64,000 nucleotides of DNA. Origin: Argyresthia goedartella. Taxonomy: Eukaryota > Arthropoda > Insecta > Lepidoptera > Argyresthiidae. Below the pieces are notes generated by a model. That model was given only the letters and a program-made list of their open reading frames with translations, was not told the DNA's origin and did not search any database. Made by a program: the position numbers and the translations under genes. The DNA lies in assembly GCA_949825045.1 (NCBI GenBank), contig OX463818.1, positions 29,094,906-29,158,905 on the forward strand. The letters are read 5' to 3'. The number at the start of each line of letters is the position of its first letter. The stretch's first letter is position 1. Shown here piece by piece: positions 11,049 through 21,623 of this stretch.

Positions 11049-12960
11049 TTATAAATAGTTTTTTATGCTAAACTCTTTCCAGTAAGCATGCTTCAAGTGC
11101 TGAGTATCATTTTGGCGTTTCATTAGAGCTGATCTGTATTTATTTTTAAAGTAGTGAGGGCTTACTTTTGTTCTAAGAGGCGGAGGTAGATCATTCCATA
11201 TGCTTGCAGCCATAAATCTGAAGCAGCTTCTGTAACGGGTTGTTTTGTGTACATGCATTTTAAGTTGATTTTGATGAGCTCGCCGTCTTCCATCAGTCCC
11301 AGATTCCATGCCGATGGTAATTGTGCGAGAGCAATGTTGTTAATTTTTGCCTCGTATTTTTGTATTGATGTTTTCTCTATTTGTCTTCTTGTTCCTAGCA
11401 CTAACATTTGCGATTTTGCAGGATTGAGGGCTAAACCGTTGCGTAGCGACCAATCGAAGATTCTTGTAAGGTCATCGTTGATTTTTGAAATGGCAGTTGT
11501 GGTATTGTCGGCTTTAAAGGAGACATATATTTGAGTGTCATCGGCATAGAGATGATATTTACAGAACGTTATGTGTTGTGGGAAATCTGCTGTAAATATG
11601 GAAAACAGTACAGGACTTAATAGGGAGCCCTGTGGGATGCCTCGCGTAACGTTCCTATTTGTGGAGTATATCTTTTCGCCCTCTTTCGCTGCCTATATGA
11701 AAGGAAGGAATGGAACCATGCACAGGAGTTCTTCGAGAAGCCATACTGATGTAGTTTTTCCAAAAGTAGTTATGGGTCTAGATATTCAAAAGCGCGAGAA
11801 TAGTCCAAAAGTATCTTAATGCTACACAGTCCGCTGTCAGTAGCCTCTGTCAGCTCGTCAGTGATATGCAGGAGGGCGGTTTCTGTACCGTGGCCTTTTC
11901 GAAACCCTAACTGGTGTTTTGGTATAATATTGTTGCTTTCCACATATTTTTGAACCTGTCGTAGTAATACCTCTTCCAGGATCTTAGACAGAACGGGTAA
12001 GATTGATTTCGGACGTAGGTCTTTAAATCAGTTATAGAGTCTTTTTTTGGTACCGGTATAACTAAAGCTTTTTTCCAGCAGGATGGGTAAGTGTTATATC
12101 TAATGGAGACATTAATAATTCTTGTGAAAATGGGAAGAGTAGCATCAGTGATAATTTAATCATGTCTATATCTAAGCCATCATGGCCGGTTGCTTCTGTT
12201 TTGATATTATTTATTATTTTGAGGACTTCTGTTGCTGTCGTTTCGCAGTAAAAATGGCTTGTAAAGCTGGCTTGGTTACTTGATACAATAGACACTGGCA
12301 AGTTTAAAAATGATTATTTATACTATCAGGGTCATTAAGATAATCGGGTATTATATTAGGATGCTTGTTGTTGAGTACAGCTGTTTTTTTTTTAAGTTAG
12401 ACCATAGCTCTTTGGGTTTATTTATATTGTTGTGGATGAAATGGTTAAAATATACATGGTGTTCTCGCTCAATGGTGGCTGTAACTAGGTTTTTCAGACT
12501 CTTATAATATTTTATGGAACTATCAGTTTTGAGATTTTGGGCTCTTTGTAAGGCATCATCTCGTAAACTCATCATGAATTTCACCGTATCAGTTATCCAT
12601 GGCTTATGCTTTCCCTTTGAAGTTTGTCTTTGGACTGGTGCGCAACTTGTTTTTAAACAAGTTGCTTACGTAATTATGAAATGTCGCAATCATTTCGTCG
12701 ACGGTGTTCAATACATAGATATTGAGCCAATGAGTAAGATGTAAGTCTGTAGTGAACTGTTCCGTGTCTATAGTGTCTAGCTTTCGCCGGAATCTGATTT
12801 GTTTTACAATTTTTGGTTTTTTAATGTTTAGGTCTAGCAACACCATTCCATGGTCACTTAAGCATCGGTTAAGTATCATTTTGATATCTCTACATAACTG
12901 GGAAGTATCTGTTAATATAACTTCTTCTTCATCGGTAATTCTGGTAGGTTCATTTACCAT
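11049..12960 (-). pseudogene. LINE endonuclease end and reverse transcriptase
   Basis: On the minus strand the segment starts with the end of the endonuclease ('VNEPTRITD', 'LSDHGMVLLDLNI'). It continues with the RT linker ('ALQRAQ', 'LWSNLKK'), fingers ('TGHDGLDIDMI' near 12180), palm ('GFRKGHG' and catalytic Asp in 'LLDYSRAF', near 11880-11790), the YADD box (near 11545-11530) and the thumb ending 'FRFMAASIWNDLPPPLR' (near 11200). It falls into at least five frame segments, so it is not translatable as one protein. Confidence 0.75.
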
Positions 12961-12961
12961 A

Positions 12962-13755
12962 TACTACGGTCGGTCTTTTTTCTAGGAATATCTCTGAGTG
13001 AGTTGATCAAAGGGTCAGATGATGCCAAAAAATGTGCATCAAGTCTGTGTTCGTGGCAATACGTGACGTCTTGCGAGTATTACGCAGCCGTAAACGGCGT
13101 ATATCTTTGTTTCTCGCTTCTTGAGCTTCTTCGGAGAACTGTCACATCGGAAATAACGAGGTCTTTATTACCTCAGTAGTGTGCTTAAGGATCTTATGCA
13201 TGCATAAGATGCATGAGCAAGAGCATCTTAGGCATGAAGAACCACGAATACAGACTTAAGGCCCAGTTCTGGCTGTTGAGGTGAGGGGCGCCGCATTCGC
13301 CCTTCGTCTTCTGGCAGGGTAGCGGAACTGGCGGGGTAGCGGGCGGCACGGAATAGCATCGGGCCGCCCGGATACTTTAAAATTAGGTGTTTTTCGAATT
13401 TACTGAAAAACTGAAATAAGCTATATGATAAAATTTAAGGATTGATACGGAGCTCTAAAAGAGGAAAATTTAGGTATAAAATTTATGAGAAAAATCAGTA
13501 TTTTCATATTAAAATTATTGTATACCCTTTTAAATATAGACTATGTTCAGAATTTTTTACGATCGAGCCAAACTAATCCAATCGCGTAACGACATAGGAT
13601 TTAAACTAGACTGTCTTTTTGTGAATAACATATATTTTTTTGAGACCGATAAATTTATTGGAAATATATTTTATATTTATGTTTGCCAAAACTCTCTTTA
13701 GTGGTTTTGTGTGATATTGGGCCTTAACTAGAGTTTCCGCGTATCCGGCGCGCCG
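12962..13755. other. Insertion in the LINE: coding relic plus TTAA-flanked inverted-end element
   Basis: Two parts separate the halves of the LINE endonuclease. At 13255-13736 the sequence is bounded by TTAAGGCCCAGT on the left and ATTGGGCCTTAA on the right, an inverted pair inside TTAA, as in piggyBac-type or MITE insertions. At 12962-13255 the minus strand carries a protein relic with 'SEEAQEARNKDIRRL' and 'TRKTSRI', then after a frameshift 'SSDPLINSLRDIPRKK'. I do not recognise its family. Neither part belongs to the LINE. Confidence 0.4.
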
Positions 13756-14240
13756 GCAAGAATCATAGACTTTTATGGGGAAAGGGTAGGAATTATTAGG
13801 TAAAGAGCGTTTATTAAGGGGTCTATGTTGCTATTTTAAGGATTCCGGTAGATGCAAATAAAAGCAGTGTCGGTACAGAGTTTGATTAAAAGCCCAGAAG
13901 CCGCTTCATTCAAGTCTAGCTCTTCATACGTATGAGGGAGGTCAGATTAACTGTAAACCACTACGTTCTTTTGATAAGATGTTTACAGGTCTATATAGGA
14001 GTATAGTTGTTAAGCGAGGGAAGTAAAGTATTTGATACAAAGGATAGCCAACATTCTGTAAACACCAAAATATCGCAGTCTATTTTTAGCCTAGAAAGTA
14101 ATGTTTGAAGATTTTTTTATTGATCGGATATTAAGAGACAGGATCTTTATGTTTTTGTTTGTGTCTGGAATAAAATTGTCAGCAACTTCTGGTGTGCATA
14201 GTATAACGGTTGACAGGTTAAATTTGTCTAGGCTATTATT
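13756..14240 (-). pseudogene. LINE endonuclease, N-terminal part
   Basis: On the minus strand 'ILSLNIRSI' (about 14175), the start of APE-type endonucleases, is followed by 'FTECWLS', an EASGLLIKL block and an IYRNP block, and then by the 'GDIN'-like segment where the insertion begins. Contains stops and frameshifts. Confidence 0.65.
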
Positions 14241-14641
14241 AAACAATTGATTTCGTCATGTACGGTGCGCGAGTAGGACAGAGGTTGAAAGAGTGGGTTG
14301 GGATCTTGTGAGTGTATTTAAATGGGACCCCCTTTTGTTGTGAGCTGATAAGAGAATTTGTTTTAAAAAAGGATTTTTTACTAATATGGGTTTCAATTGC
14401 ATATAGTTTTTTGTGTTGTGTGTTGTGGTTGTTGTCTTATAAGTAGTAAGTTGGGTGAATTTTGCGTAGAGTAGGTTAAATAAAAAGTAGGCATAAAGTG
14501 TAAATTAATACAAGCAGCACTGGAAAAAAGTGCGATAATAGAAAGTGATTTACAAGGTTTCCTAAGTAGTAATTTCGTATTTGGATAAGCTGGATAGTTA
14601 AATTGTATTTCACTTTTAATCTGAAAATCTGGTCTTTGTTT

Positions 14642-15190
14642 TTATAACATTTTTTTTATTATGTTTGTATAAATAATGTTGAAGCTTCGTTTTATGAAGT
14701 TGCGGGTTAAGTAAAACAGCCTTTTTGAAGCTGTGGTCAAAAGTTCATCTATGTACGTCGGTGTAGCTGTTTCAGTGAAGTCCAGATTAGTGCTTTTCAG
14801 CTTTAATTCTTTGTCTTTATTTTTGTTAAATTCTTTGGCTATGCCAAGGTACTGCGACTTTGAAAGTGTGTTTGAAAATTCCAGTATGAGGGTTGAAGTC
14901 TTCTGTTCCTTTTTGGAGGGTCCGCTTTTCACGTCTAGGATGTCACCATGTGAAAAGCCCAGGTTCAAAGTCTTCTAGAGTTTAGAAATTGTTTCGTACA
15001 GCATAGCTTTGGTTTCATTGTTTCTTTTTTTCGTGTTTTGTTTTCATGTTGTGTAGTTCAAAAGAGGTTATTTTGTCTAAAATTGTCACACGAGCTGATG
15101 CCCGCTCAATATGTGGGGACCCGGACCCGAACCCGGAGGTCTGACTCCTGGGCATGGGTAACTCCATTTTTTTCCCCTCCAACAAAAAAA
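14642..15190 (-). pseudogene. LINE ORF1 relic (baculovirus FP-like C-terminus)
   Basis: The minus frame 14968-14642 contains 'LILEFSNTL', 'ATPTYIDELLTTASKRL' and a following basic stretch. This resembles the C-terminal domain found in insect CR1/Jockey ORF1 proteins that is related to baculovirus FP25K (Baculo_FP). The upstream part to about 15190 is out of frame and degraded. ORF1 proteins of this kind bind nucleic acid in the LINE ribonucleoprotein. Confidence 0.5.
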
Positions 15191-15194
15191 AAAA

Positions 15195-16750
15195 AACGGG
15201 AGGATTCAGTCTCTGCGTCAAACTACTGTGACATACGTCTTTCGGGAATTATATACATTCGGAATTATATACATTATATAGTTCGGGCTACCGTTTTAAG
15301 CGTCTGGAACTGGAAGTTGTGATTGCGTGTTACAGTGGATTTTCGTGAGTATCTGAAGCGCCGAGATATACCTCGGTTCCTATCCTTTAAATCAACCTAC
15401 CCCAAATTCCAAAACTATCCTTGGGTCTTTAGATAAGAACTTGTAGGTAATTGATCTGAGTCTGAGTCTGGGCTTGGAGCGACCCTAATTTCCTTTTCCT
15501 TCACCATAGGGTTCCTGGATTGGCTCTTAGGATATTCGCGGGCTAATCCTCTCCTCATTCTTTTCGTGTAGCGAGTTTTGAAATTCCCATACACACAGTC
15601 ATTAAACATACAAACACATTCAAATCATACTCAACCATTTTCGAGTGGTGTCGATGATGGACGTGGTATAACACTAGGATTTAAGACTAGGCTAGACAGG
15701 AGTTTAGTTGCGGCTAAACCTAGGTTGTCAGGGCATAGGGTGACTGTTTGATCGATGAGGTTCCGCGGATGGAAATAACAAATTCAGAACAAAGTATAAA
15801 CGTTGTCCACTCAGATAACCTATCACGTTGTTATTTTTTGACATTTGAGTGTTGTCAGGGACGCGCGAAAAGATCAAATTACAGTCTAGTTCATTGTTTA
15901 GGAACGGGTAGATTGGTTTGCTTTGCCTTGGATCGGTTTGGATTCAAGTTGCATGTTTAAATTAAATGTTAATTTCGCTGGAGGTCTAACGTGTAGGCTG
16001 CGTCTAGTATTTATTGCTGGGCCCAGTCGAGGAAGTGCTGAGGTTAGCTAGATGCATATATCGGTATTTCCCGAAGTATGTACCTCGCTGTGGAGTGAGT
16101 TATATCTCCAAAAGCGCTAATGAAAACGTTTCGATAACATCCAGCTCAAATTGCGCAGAGTTGAAGGTTTCAAAACGTTACAGACCTTTTGAGGAAACCG
16201 CTAGTTCAAACCCATTTCAGAAAATCAAATCGCAATTGTGTAAACCCAGTCTATTTGCATCGTTATTGCCGTGAACTAATTATATAATTGGAACCACCAC
16301 AAGCCGCTACTAGCGAGCACATGAAATATCATTGAGTACTCAAGTCGTAACACTACGACGGATATCTATACGATATCCCAAACAAATATTATAAATTGTG
16401 GTCGACCACACGAAAAGAAGTTCCATGCGCCCATATATACAAAAAAATAAATGGTACCATTACACAAAATACAACAGAGATCGATCTGGCGCAATACACC
16501 GCTAACTGATGCGAAATACCGGCTTGCGGGCATACATGCATTCTCTGTCTAACTTGAAACTGAACTGAACCAATCTTCCGTTCGACTATTGTACGCCTAA
16601 CGAACTTCTCAACGAACAAGAAATTCAGACTTATCATTCTTAACTTACAAATTTTACAGCTGAATCGGGACATCTCTTTTTGGGGTAGATAGAATAGACG
16701 ATCATAGCTTCTGATAGCGGTGGCTCGACCTTAGCTTTTATGCCGTTACA
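15195..16750 (+). repeat. 5' LTR of Gypsy copy A (5'-truncated)
   Basis: Homologous to 46235-47769 of the intact LTR and ends in CCGTTACA. The U3 part with the TATA box is absent; the sequence starts just upstream of the initiator ATTCAGTC (15200-15208). Confidence 0.85.
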
Positions 16751-16757
16751 GATTTTC

Positions 16758-16775
16758 TGGTGCCGAGACCGAAGG
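16758..16775 (+). promoter_or_regulatory. Primer-binding site of copy A
   Basis: TGGTGCCGAGACCGAAGG, seven bases after the LTR end. The intact copy carries a version with two changes at 47776-47793. Confidence 0.6.
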
Positions 16776-17047
16776 ATATCCAAGATATTCTGATACCTAG
16801 ATATTCTTAAAGAATCAAGGTCTAACGCGTTACTTTTAAAAATAACACAACGTAGAAACGATTTTAAACAGTTCAGTTTTGTAAGTAAGATAAATAAGCA
16901 ACAATAAAAAAAAGGGGCATTGTTTTCACAATTCATCGGAAAAGTCGGAGGTTTAGTTTTGAGAAATAATGGGCCGGCCTAAAAAAAAACGTTAGTCGGG
17001 TTGTACAAGACGACTCACTTTCGCAGACAAGTGTTTTAAATAATGAA

Positions 17048-18024
17048 ATGGCGTCAGGACAGGTGACGCAATTGTTATCTGAAATAGTGAATAGTTTAGA
17101 CAGTTTGGAGCGTGGTTCGAGTGCGAGCAATGCTAGTAGGACTTCAGACAGACAGACGGACAGACAGGAACTAGAGACGTTTGAACAATCGGTAGAAAAA
17201 CGTCAATCATGCATAGTGAAAATAACACAGAAGTTGCCAACATTCGATGGGCGGAGTTCGGAAAATCCGATGATTTTCTTATGAGATTTAAAGGCTTATA
17301 TTAAAGTCTCGGGAGATAGTTCGAGGGCTTTGATATGGGCAACGGATAGCTTAGTAGGAATTGCAAATATTCAAATGAGCATATTCAGAGACTCATGGCG
17401 AACTTATTCGGATTTTGAAAAAGATTTCAGAGAGGTATTCTGGGGAGATAATGAACAGGAATTAATTAAACAAAGATTCCTAACCGCGAAGTTCGATTCC
17501 AAGAAAGGTCAAAGTATGGAAGAATTCTTTGCCTCTCAATTGAATAGCATATATGAGCTTACGATACCGTTTACTGATACGGAGAAGATCAACACGATTT
17601 TCAGACAGTTGCCGCGCGATATTCAGGTAGCGTTTTTTGCTAGAAAGGAACCAATGACAATACGAGACGCGGTCGAGTTCCTTCGGCATTTAGAACGGAA
17701 TATCGATGGGGGATTAAGTGCGTTGCATAGTTCGGAGACAATGAATACGAACAACGTAAGTCGGGATAGCTACATGCGAGGTCAATATCGTGCTTTGCGA
17801 GTAAATACGATGCGATATAACGCGGTGAGTCTTAGGAATAATTATAACGCGGGAACAAAGGCACGAAATGAATTTGGGACGCGCGCTCGCGGTTATTTTC
17901 GCGGTAGAGGAAGGCAGCTTCAGGCTAGTTTCAAGGCAGAGTTTCAAAGGGCAATGATAGTTCAGGTAATACAGAGGCAGGGCAAGGTTCAAGTGATAGG
18001 AATAATGCGATGAATCAGAATTCA
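17048..18024 (+). pseudogene. gag: gag of Gypsy copy A
   Basis: Close to the 329-codon gag of the intact copy throughout: 'MASGQVTQLLSEI', 'LPTFDG', 'FWGDNEQELIKQRFL', 'RQLPRDIQVAFFARKE' and a Gly/Arg-rich C-terminus ('ARGYFRGRGR'). An AGA codon has become TGA at 17282-17284, and short deletions near 17935-17945 shift the frame before the end. Like its intact relative it has no CCHC knuckle; the Arg/Gly-rich tail probably does the RNA binding. The slippery sequence before the ancestral stop is still present near 18023-18029. Confidence 0.88.
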
Positions 18025-18029
18025 AAAAA

Positions 18030-19222
18030 CTAGTGGACTCGCGCGGGTCGTTCGCGCTCAGATATTTATTACGCTTTGGGTGGACAGCAGATCAAATTGA
18101 AAGAAAGCATAGACTGTATGATTTGTGTAATTGGATTCAAACGTGGGTGTGAATGAATTTATTCAATTACTAGCAGATAAAGCGCATGGATATGCCGTGT
18201 TTTTAGATGAAAAATCGAGATTGGATTGTAGAAACCGCAATGACAGGCGTTTACATACGATATTCAGAGACGACGATTCGACTGAGTGTGGGCGCGATCT
18301 ATGTAGTACCTTGACATTACCTGAGATAGATGTGTGTATTGGAAATATTGTTGTATGGAGTTTGGTTGATTCGGGGAGCGAAATCAGTGTAATAAGTCGA
18401 GGAGTGTATGATGAAGTATGCAGGCAATTGGGAAAACCAACGGAAATACCGATCCCAAGTTTGAGAATCACAGGTGCGTTTGGAGTCAGTAGGGAGAAGG
18501 TTGATAAGTTAGTCACGTTACGATTAACAATAGGTGAATGCGTTATCGATACTCCAATGCTAGTATTAACAAGGGTGCCTATAGATTTAATTTTAGGATT
18601 TGATTTTATACAACAGACGCGAGCCAGTTTAATGTGTGAGGGAAATAAGAGACAATTATACGAAGCGCCGGGCAGATATGTGAAATACCATTAGGTACGG
18701 GGCCCGATCAGGAAGCTTGTTGTTGTACAATAGAATTGCAGAACCAAGATACCAGTTGAAATATGATAGAGGAATATGTGAATAATTCATCAAAACCTGT
18801 TGAACACAAAACAAAGTTATTGCCGGTGTTAAATAAACATGCAGAGTTGTGTAGCGATAGGGTAGGTTGGACAAATAAATATATACATGAGATAAAAATG
18901 AGATATGAAACGCCTTTCGTAAAACGAAGCTATCCCATACCGTTCGCATATCGCGATAAAGTAACAAAACGATTGGAAGAAATGGAACAGATAGGTATTA
19001 TTAGCAGGCAATCTACGGATTTCAGCAGTCCATTGACTTGTGCACTAAAGAAGTCAGGGGAGGTTCGGATATTACTCTATGCGCGACAGTTAAACACGGG
19101 AATGGTTGGGGAAGTTGAAACTACACCTTTAATGAGTGAGATATTGCAGTCGGAGCACCGGATAATTTATAAAGGTGTCATAGATATCAAAGATGCTTAT
19201 TTTTCTATACCATTATTCGGAC
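18030..19222 (+). pseudogene. pol: pol of copy A, first part (protease, start of RT)
   Basis: The aspartic protease motif is seen as 'LVDSGSEISVISR' (about 18364). RT begins with 'KRSYPIPFAYRDKV' and reaches 'VIDIKDAYFSIPL', where the env-bearing Gypsy is inserted. A one-base deletion near 18130 breaks the frame, and further shifts lie near 18655 and 18710. The first RT Asp block is intact but one Asp of 'LLDARQ' is Tyr. Confidence 0.88.
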
Positions 19223-19458
19223 TGTAAGGATGGCGCTTCGTGGGTCCTTTTTAAAAAAAACACTTTTATTACTGCTGCTGAATAAATTTATTTCACTGTA
19301 CTATACACCGAATTTTAGACAAAAATAACGAGAGTTTACAATGTATGTATCGGACAAAGGTTGTGGGGTGACTGCCGCCAGTCTCTATCGAAAACAGTTT
19401 TATATAAAATGAATTAGCTTAAGTCAGCGTTTACTGCAAACTACATTCGGTTATAACA
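19223..19458 (-). repeat. 3' LTR of the env-bearing Gypsy
   Basis: 236 bp, TGTAAGGATGG to GTTATAACA on +, near-identical to 27734-27969. I can see a few differences, such as CTTCG versus CTCCG near the start and CTATACA versus CTACACA. Confidence 0.92.
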
Positions 19459-19470
19459 TCTCCCCCCATA
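19459..19470 (-). promoter_or_regulatory. Polypurine tract
   Basis: The minus strand reads ATGGGGGGAGA directly before the 3' LTR, the expected plus-strand primer for reverse transcription. Confidence 0.7.
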
Positions 19471-19669
19471 AGACTGAGCTTTATCAATTTAAGATAAACG
19501 AAGGAGTAAACAAAACAAATAGATTAAGATTAAAATCAAAATAAGATACAGTGACTAAATACTAACTTGAATGTCACCTTTACTATCTTTAAGCAGTATC
19601 GCTACACTATAATAGTAAAATCTAAGTTCCGAAATAGAAATCAATAATTTTTAATATGTTATTTTATTA

Positions 19670-21614
19670 TTAATAGTTACTTAAGTTCCGATTTGCGGGT
19701 ATTTTTTCAAAATTCCTAAACATAACTTTACTTTTGTTTTTATTTATTTCTATTTCAGGCAGGCTTCTAACAGACTTCTTATCGCATTCAAATGATTCAT
19801 CAGATTCTGTGAATTCAATAGATGTATTATATTTTGTTTCATTTCTACTAGACTTCTTATTATGACACTGGTTATATATTTGGATGCAACAAGATGTGTT
19901 TTTACAGCAGAGTGAAAACCATTTCTTATATGCCTTATATACTAAGTAAATTATAATAGCTACTACTATGGCATAAGTAGTTCCAGAATAATAATGTCCG
20001 TATTTAAATATATGGGACTGATTCTTAGCTTGATTAATTTGGTTTTCAAGATTATCAAGTTTATGAGAAGCTAGTTTCAGTGATTCTAAATCAACATCAG
20101 TTATAGAAATAGCAGAAATTACACCTGCACTATTATTGATAAAATTATACTTACAACAATCATCTTCGATTATGTTGAAATCGATTAACAATTGGCTGGG
20201 CAAAATTTGTTTATACTTTTGAGATGAGTGAAACTGTAAAGTCTGAAAGTATGCTGTACAATCTTCTTTTAAGGATATAATTCCTGTACCTTGCAGGGTA
20301 TAATCTGTTATATTGTTTTTACATTTCATTGATAATTTGTTAGGCTTAGACTGTACATAGATAAATCTGCCATCATTAAGTTTTTGCCATATATTAACAT
20401 GACCATATATTATCTTAAAGTCACAGATATCGGGAAGAGACAATGTTACTTCTGTTAACAGTTTTGTTTCACATAAAGGATTGTTTATTGTAGATAAAAC
20501 AGAGGGTAATGGACAGATCATATACTCATAATTAACCTTATGGCAATCACTTAGGCTATCTAATAATGCGTAACTTAATCTATCATCCGTAAGGGCTACA
20601 TACATCTTAGATGAATGAATTAAAACATAAGTTTGGAAGTTGTACTCATCTTTCGGTGTAGGCAACGGTAAAATCTTATAAACATTAAACTTAACTGGGT
20701 TAATCAAGGGTATTTGAATTACAAACATAATCTTATTATTATAGTAATATGAAGTCATCCTAGATAGATCTATGATACTATGTATATTCTCTAGTGATAG
20801 AGAAACTGGGAACTCAATGTTCTTTTTATACATCTTGCTTTTACTTAGCTCGTTAAACAGGTGAGTGGGAGTCAAAACATACGGATGTAAAATATTAGCT
20901 TTAGCAAAGAGGATAGAGTTCAAAATTGTATCTAAAATATTAGATACTGAAAGTAATGATGCTTCAATTAAATTGAGAATAGAATTGATTTTTGAAAGAT
21001 TTACACAGTTTGTAGTTACTTTATTATTTTGTTCAAATATGTTATTTAGTTTTACGATTTGTTTATTTATTCTTTTCTTATTGTCATTTAATTTTAGAAT
21101 AGAGGTATTGAAATTATTTATGGTTGATTGGACAATGTGAATGTTATCCTTCATTAATGAAAATATCTCCTGGTCGTTATGTTCACATGTGGACAATGCG
21201 TCATCATATTTCCTAGCATCGTCTGCATCTAGAGTGCCAAAGAAAAATTTAAGAATTTCACCGCCAAATTCCAGGGCTCGCTTGAAGCGATCTTGAGGTT
21301 TCGATTCCGATATTAAATGAGAAAATGAATCATATTTTAATTTATTAGCTTTTATCAAAATCTGAAGAGGGTTTATGGCATCCTTACAATTTATATCAAT
21401 AGCTAAATTCTGTGCTTTTTCACAAAAGCTAGAAATGCTCGAGATCGATTGGTCAATCTTTTGTAAGTAAGGTTCAATAGGTATAACTTCTAGATGCGTC
21501 ACTACATTCCAGTAGTCGTCATAGAAATATACCACAGACGTCGGATCGAAGTATAGTCCGGGACTGTGCGTGATTGATTGGATATGTTCTGAATAACTTG
21601 TTCCAAGGACGAAT
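19670..21614 (-). CDS. env: Envelope fusion protein, baculovirus F-like
   Basis: The open frame runs from a splice-acceptor-like TTGTTTCAG (plus strand 21615-21623) without stop to 19670, about 648 codons. No ATG lies at its start, so the start codon is probably supplied by an upstream exon, as in the spliced env mRNA of errantiviruses; the downstream GTG at 21535 is only an open-frame artefact. Family features visible are a furin-type site 'RFKR', followed at once by a hydrophobic fusion-peptide-like stretch and 'FFGTLDADDARKYDDA', long helical repeats, many Cys, and one strong transmembrane segment near the C-terminus ('YAIVVAIIIYLVYKAY') with a Cys-rich cytoplasmic tail. This is the layout of Baculo_F fusion proteins, which act at the virion membrane. 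No frame lesion is visible. Confidence 0.87.
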
Positions 21615-21623
21615 CTGAAACAA
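21615..21623 (-). promoter_or_regulatory. Candidate env splice acceptor
   Basis: Minus strand TTGTTTCAG at the pol/env boundary. The env frame is open immediately downstream and lacks a start codon, which calls for splicing from a donor in the leader or gag. The donor was not identified. Confidence 0.5.

Larger units (their letters stand above)
10660..15190 (-). mobile_element. Decayed CR1-like LINE (ORF1, endonuclease, RT), interrupted
   Basis: Reading leftward on the minus strand: ORF1 relic (about 15.2-14.6 kb), endonuclease start (about 14.2-13.75 kb), foreign insertion (about 13.75-12.97 kb), endonuclease end and RT (12.96-11.05 kb), and a 3' UTR with a (GT)n run at 10957-11008. It ends in an AT-rich tail beside the right inverted repeat at 10657. 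RT motifs visible are 'GHDGLDIDM', 'GFRKGHGTETALL', 'LLDYSRAF', 'GIPQGSLLSP' and 'YADDTQIYVSF'. Many frameshifts and stops separate the pieces. Order and motifs fit the CR1/L2 group; the exact clade is not resolved. The 5' end meets the truncated LTR at 15195 through an A-run. Confidence 0.75.

Noticed and set aside
21535..21535. GTG as env start
   Set aside because: The frame is open upstream to a splice acceptor with conserved-looking Env residues before this codon.
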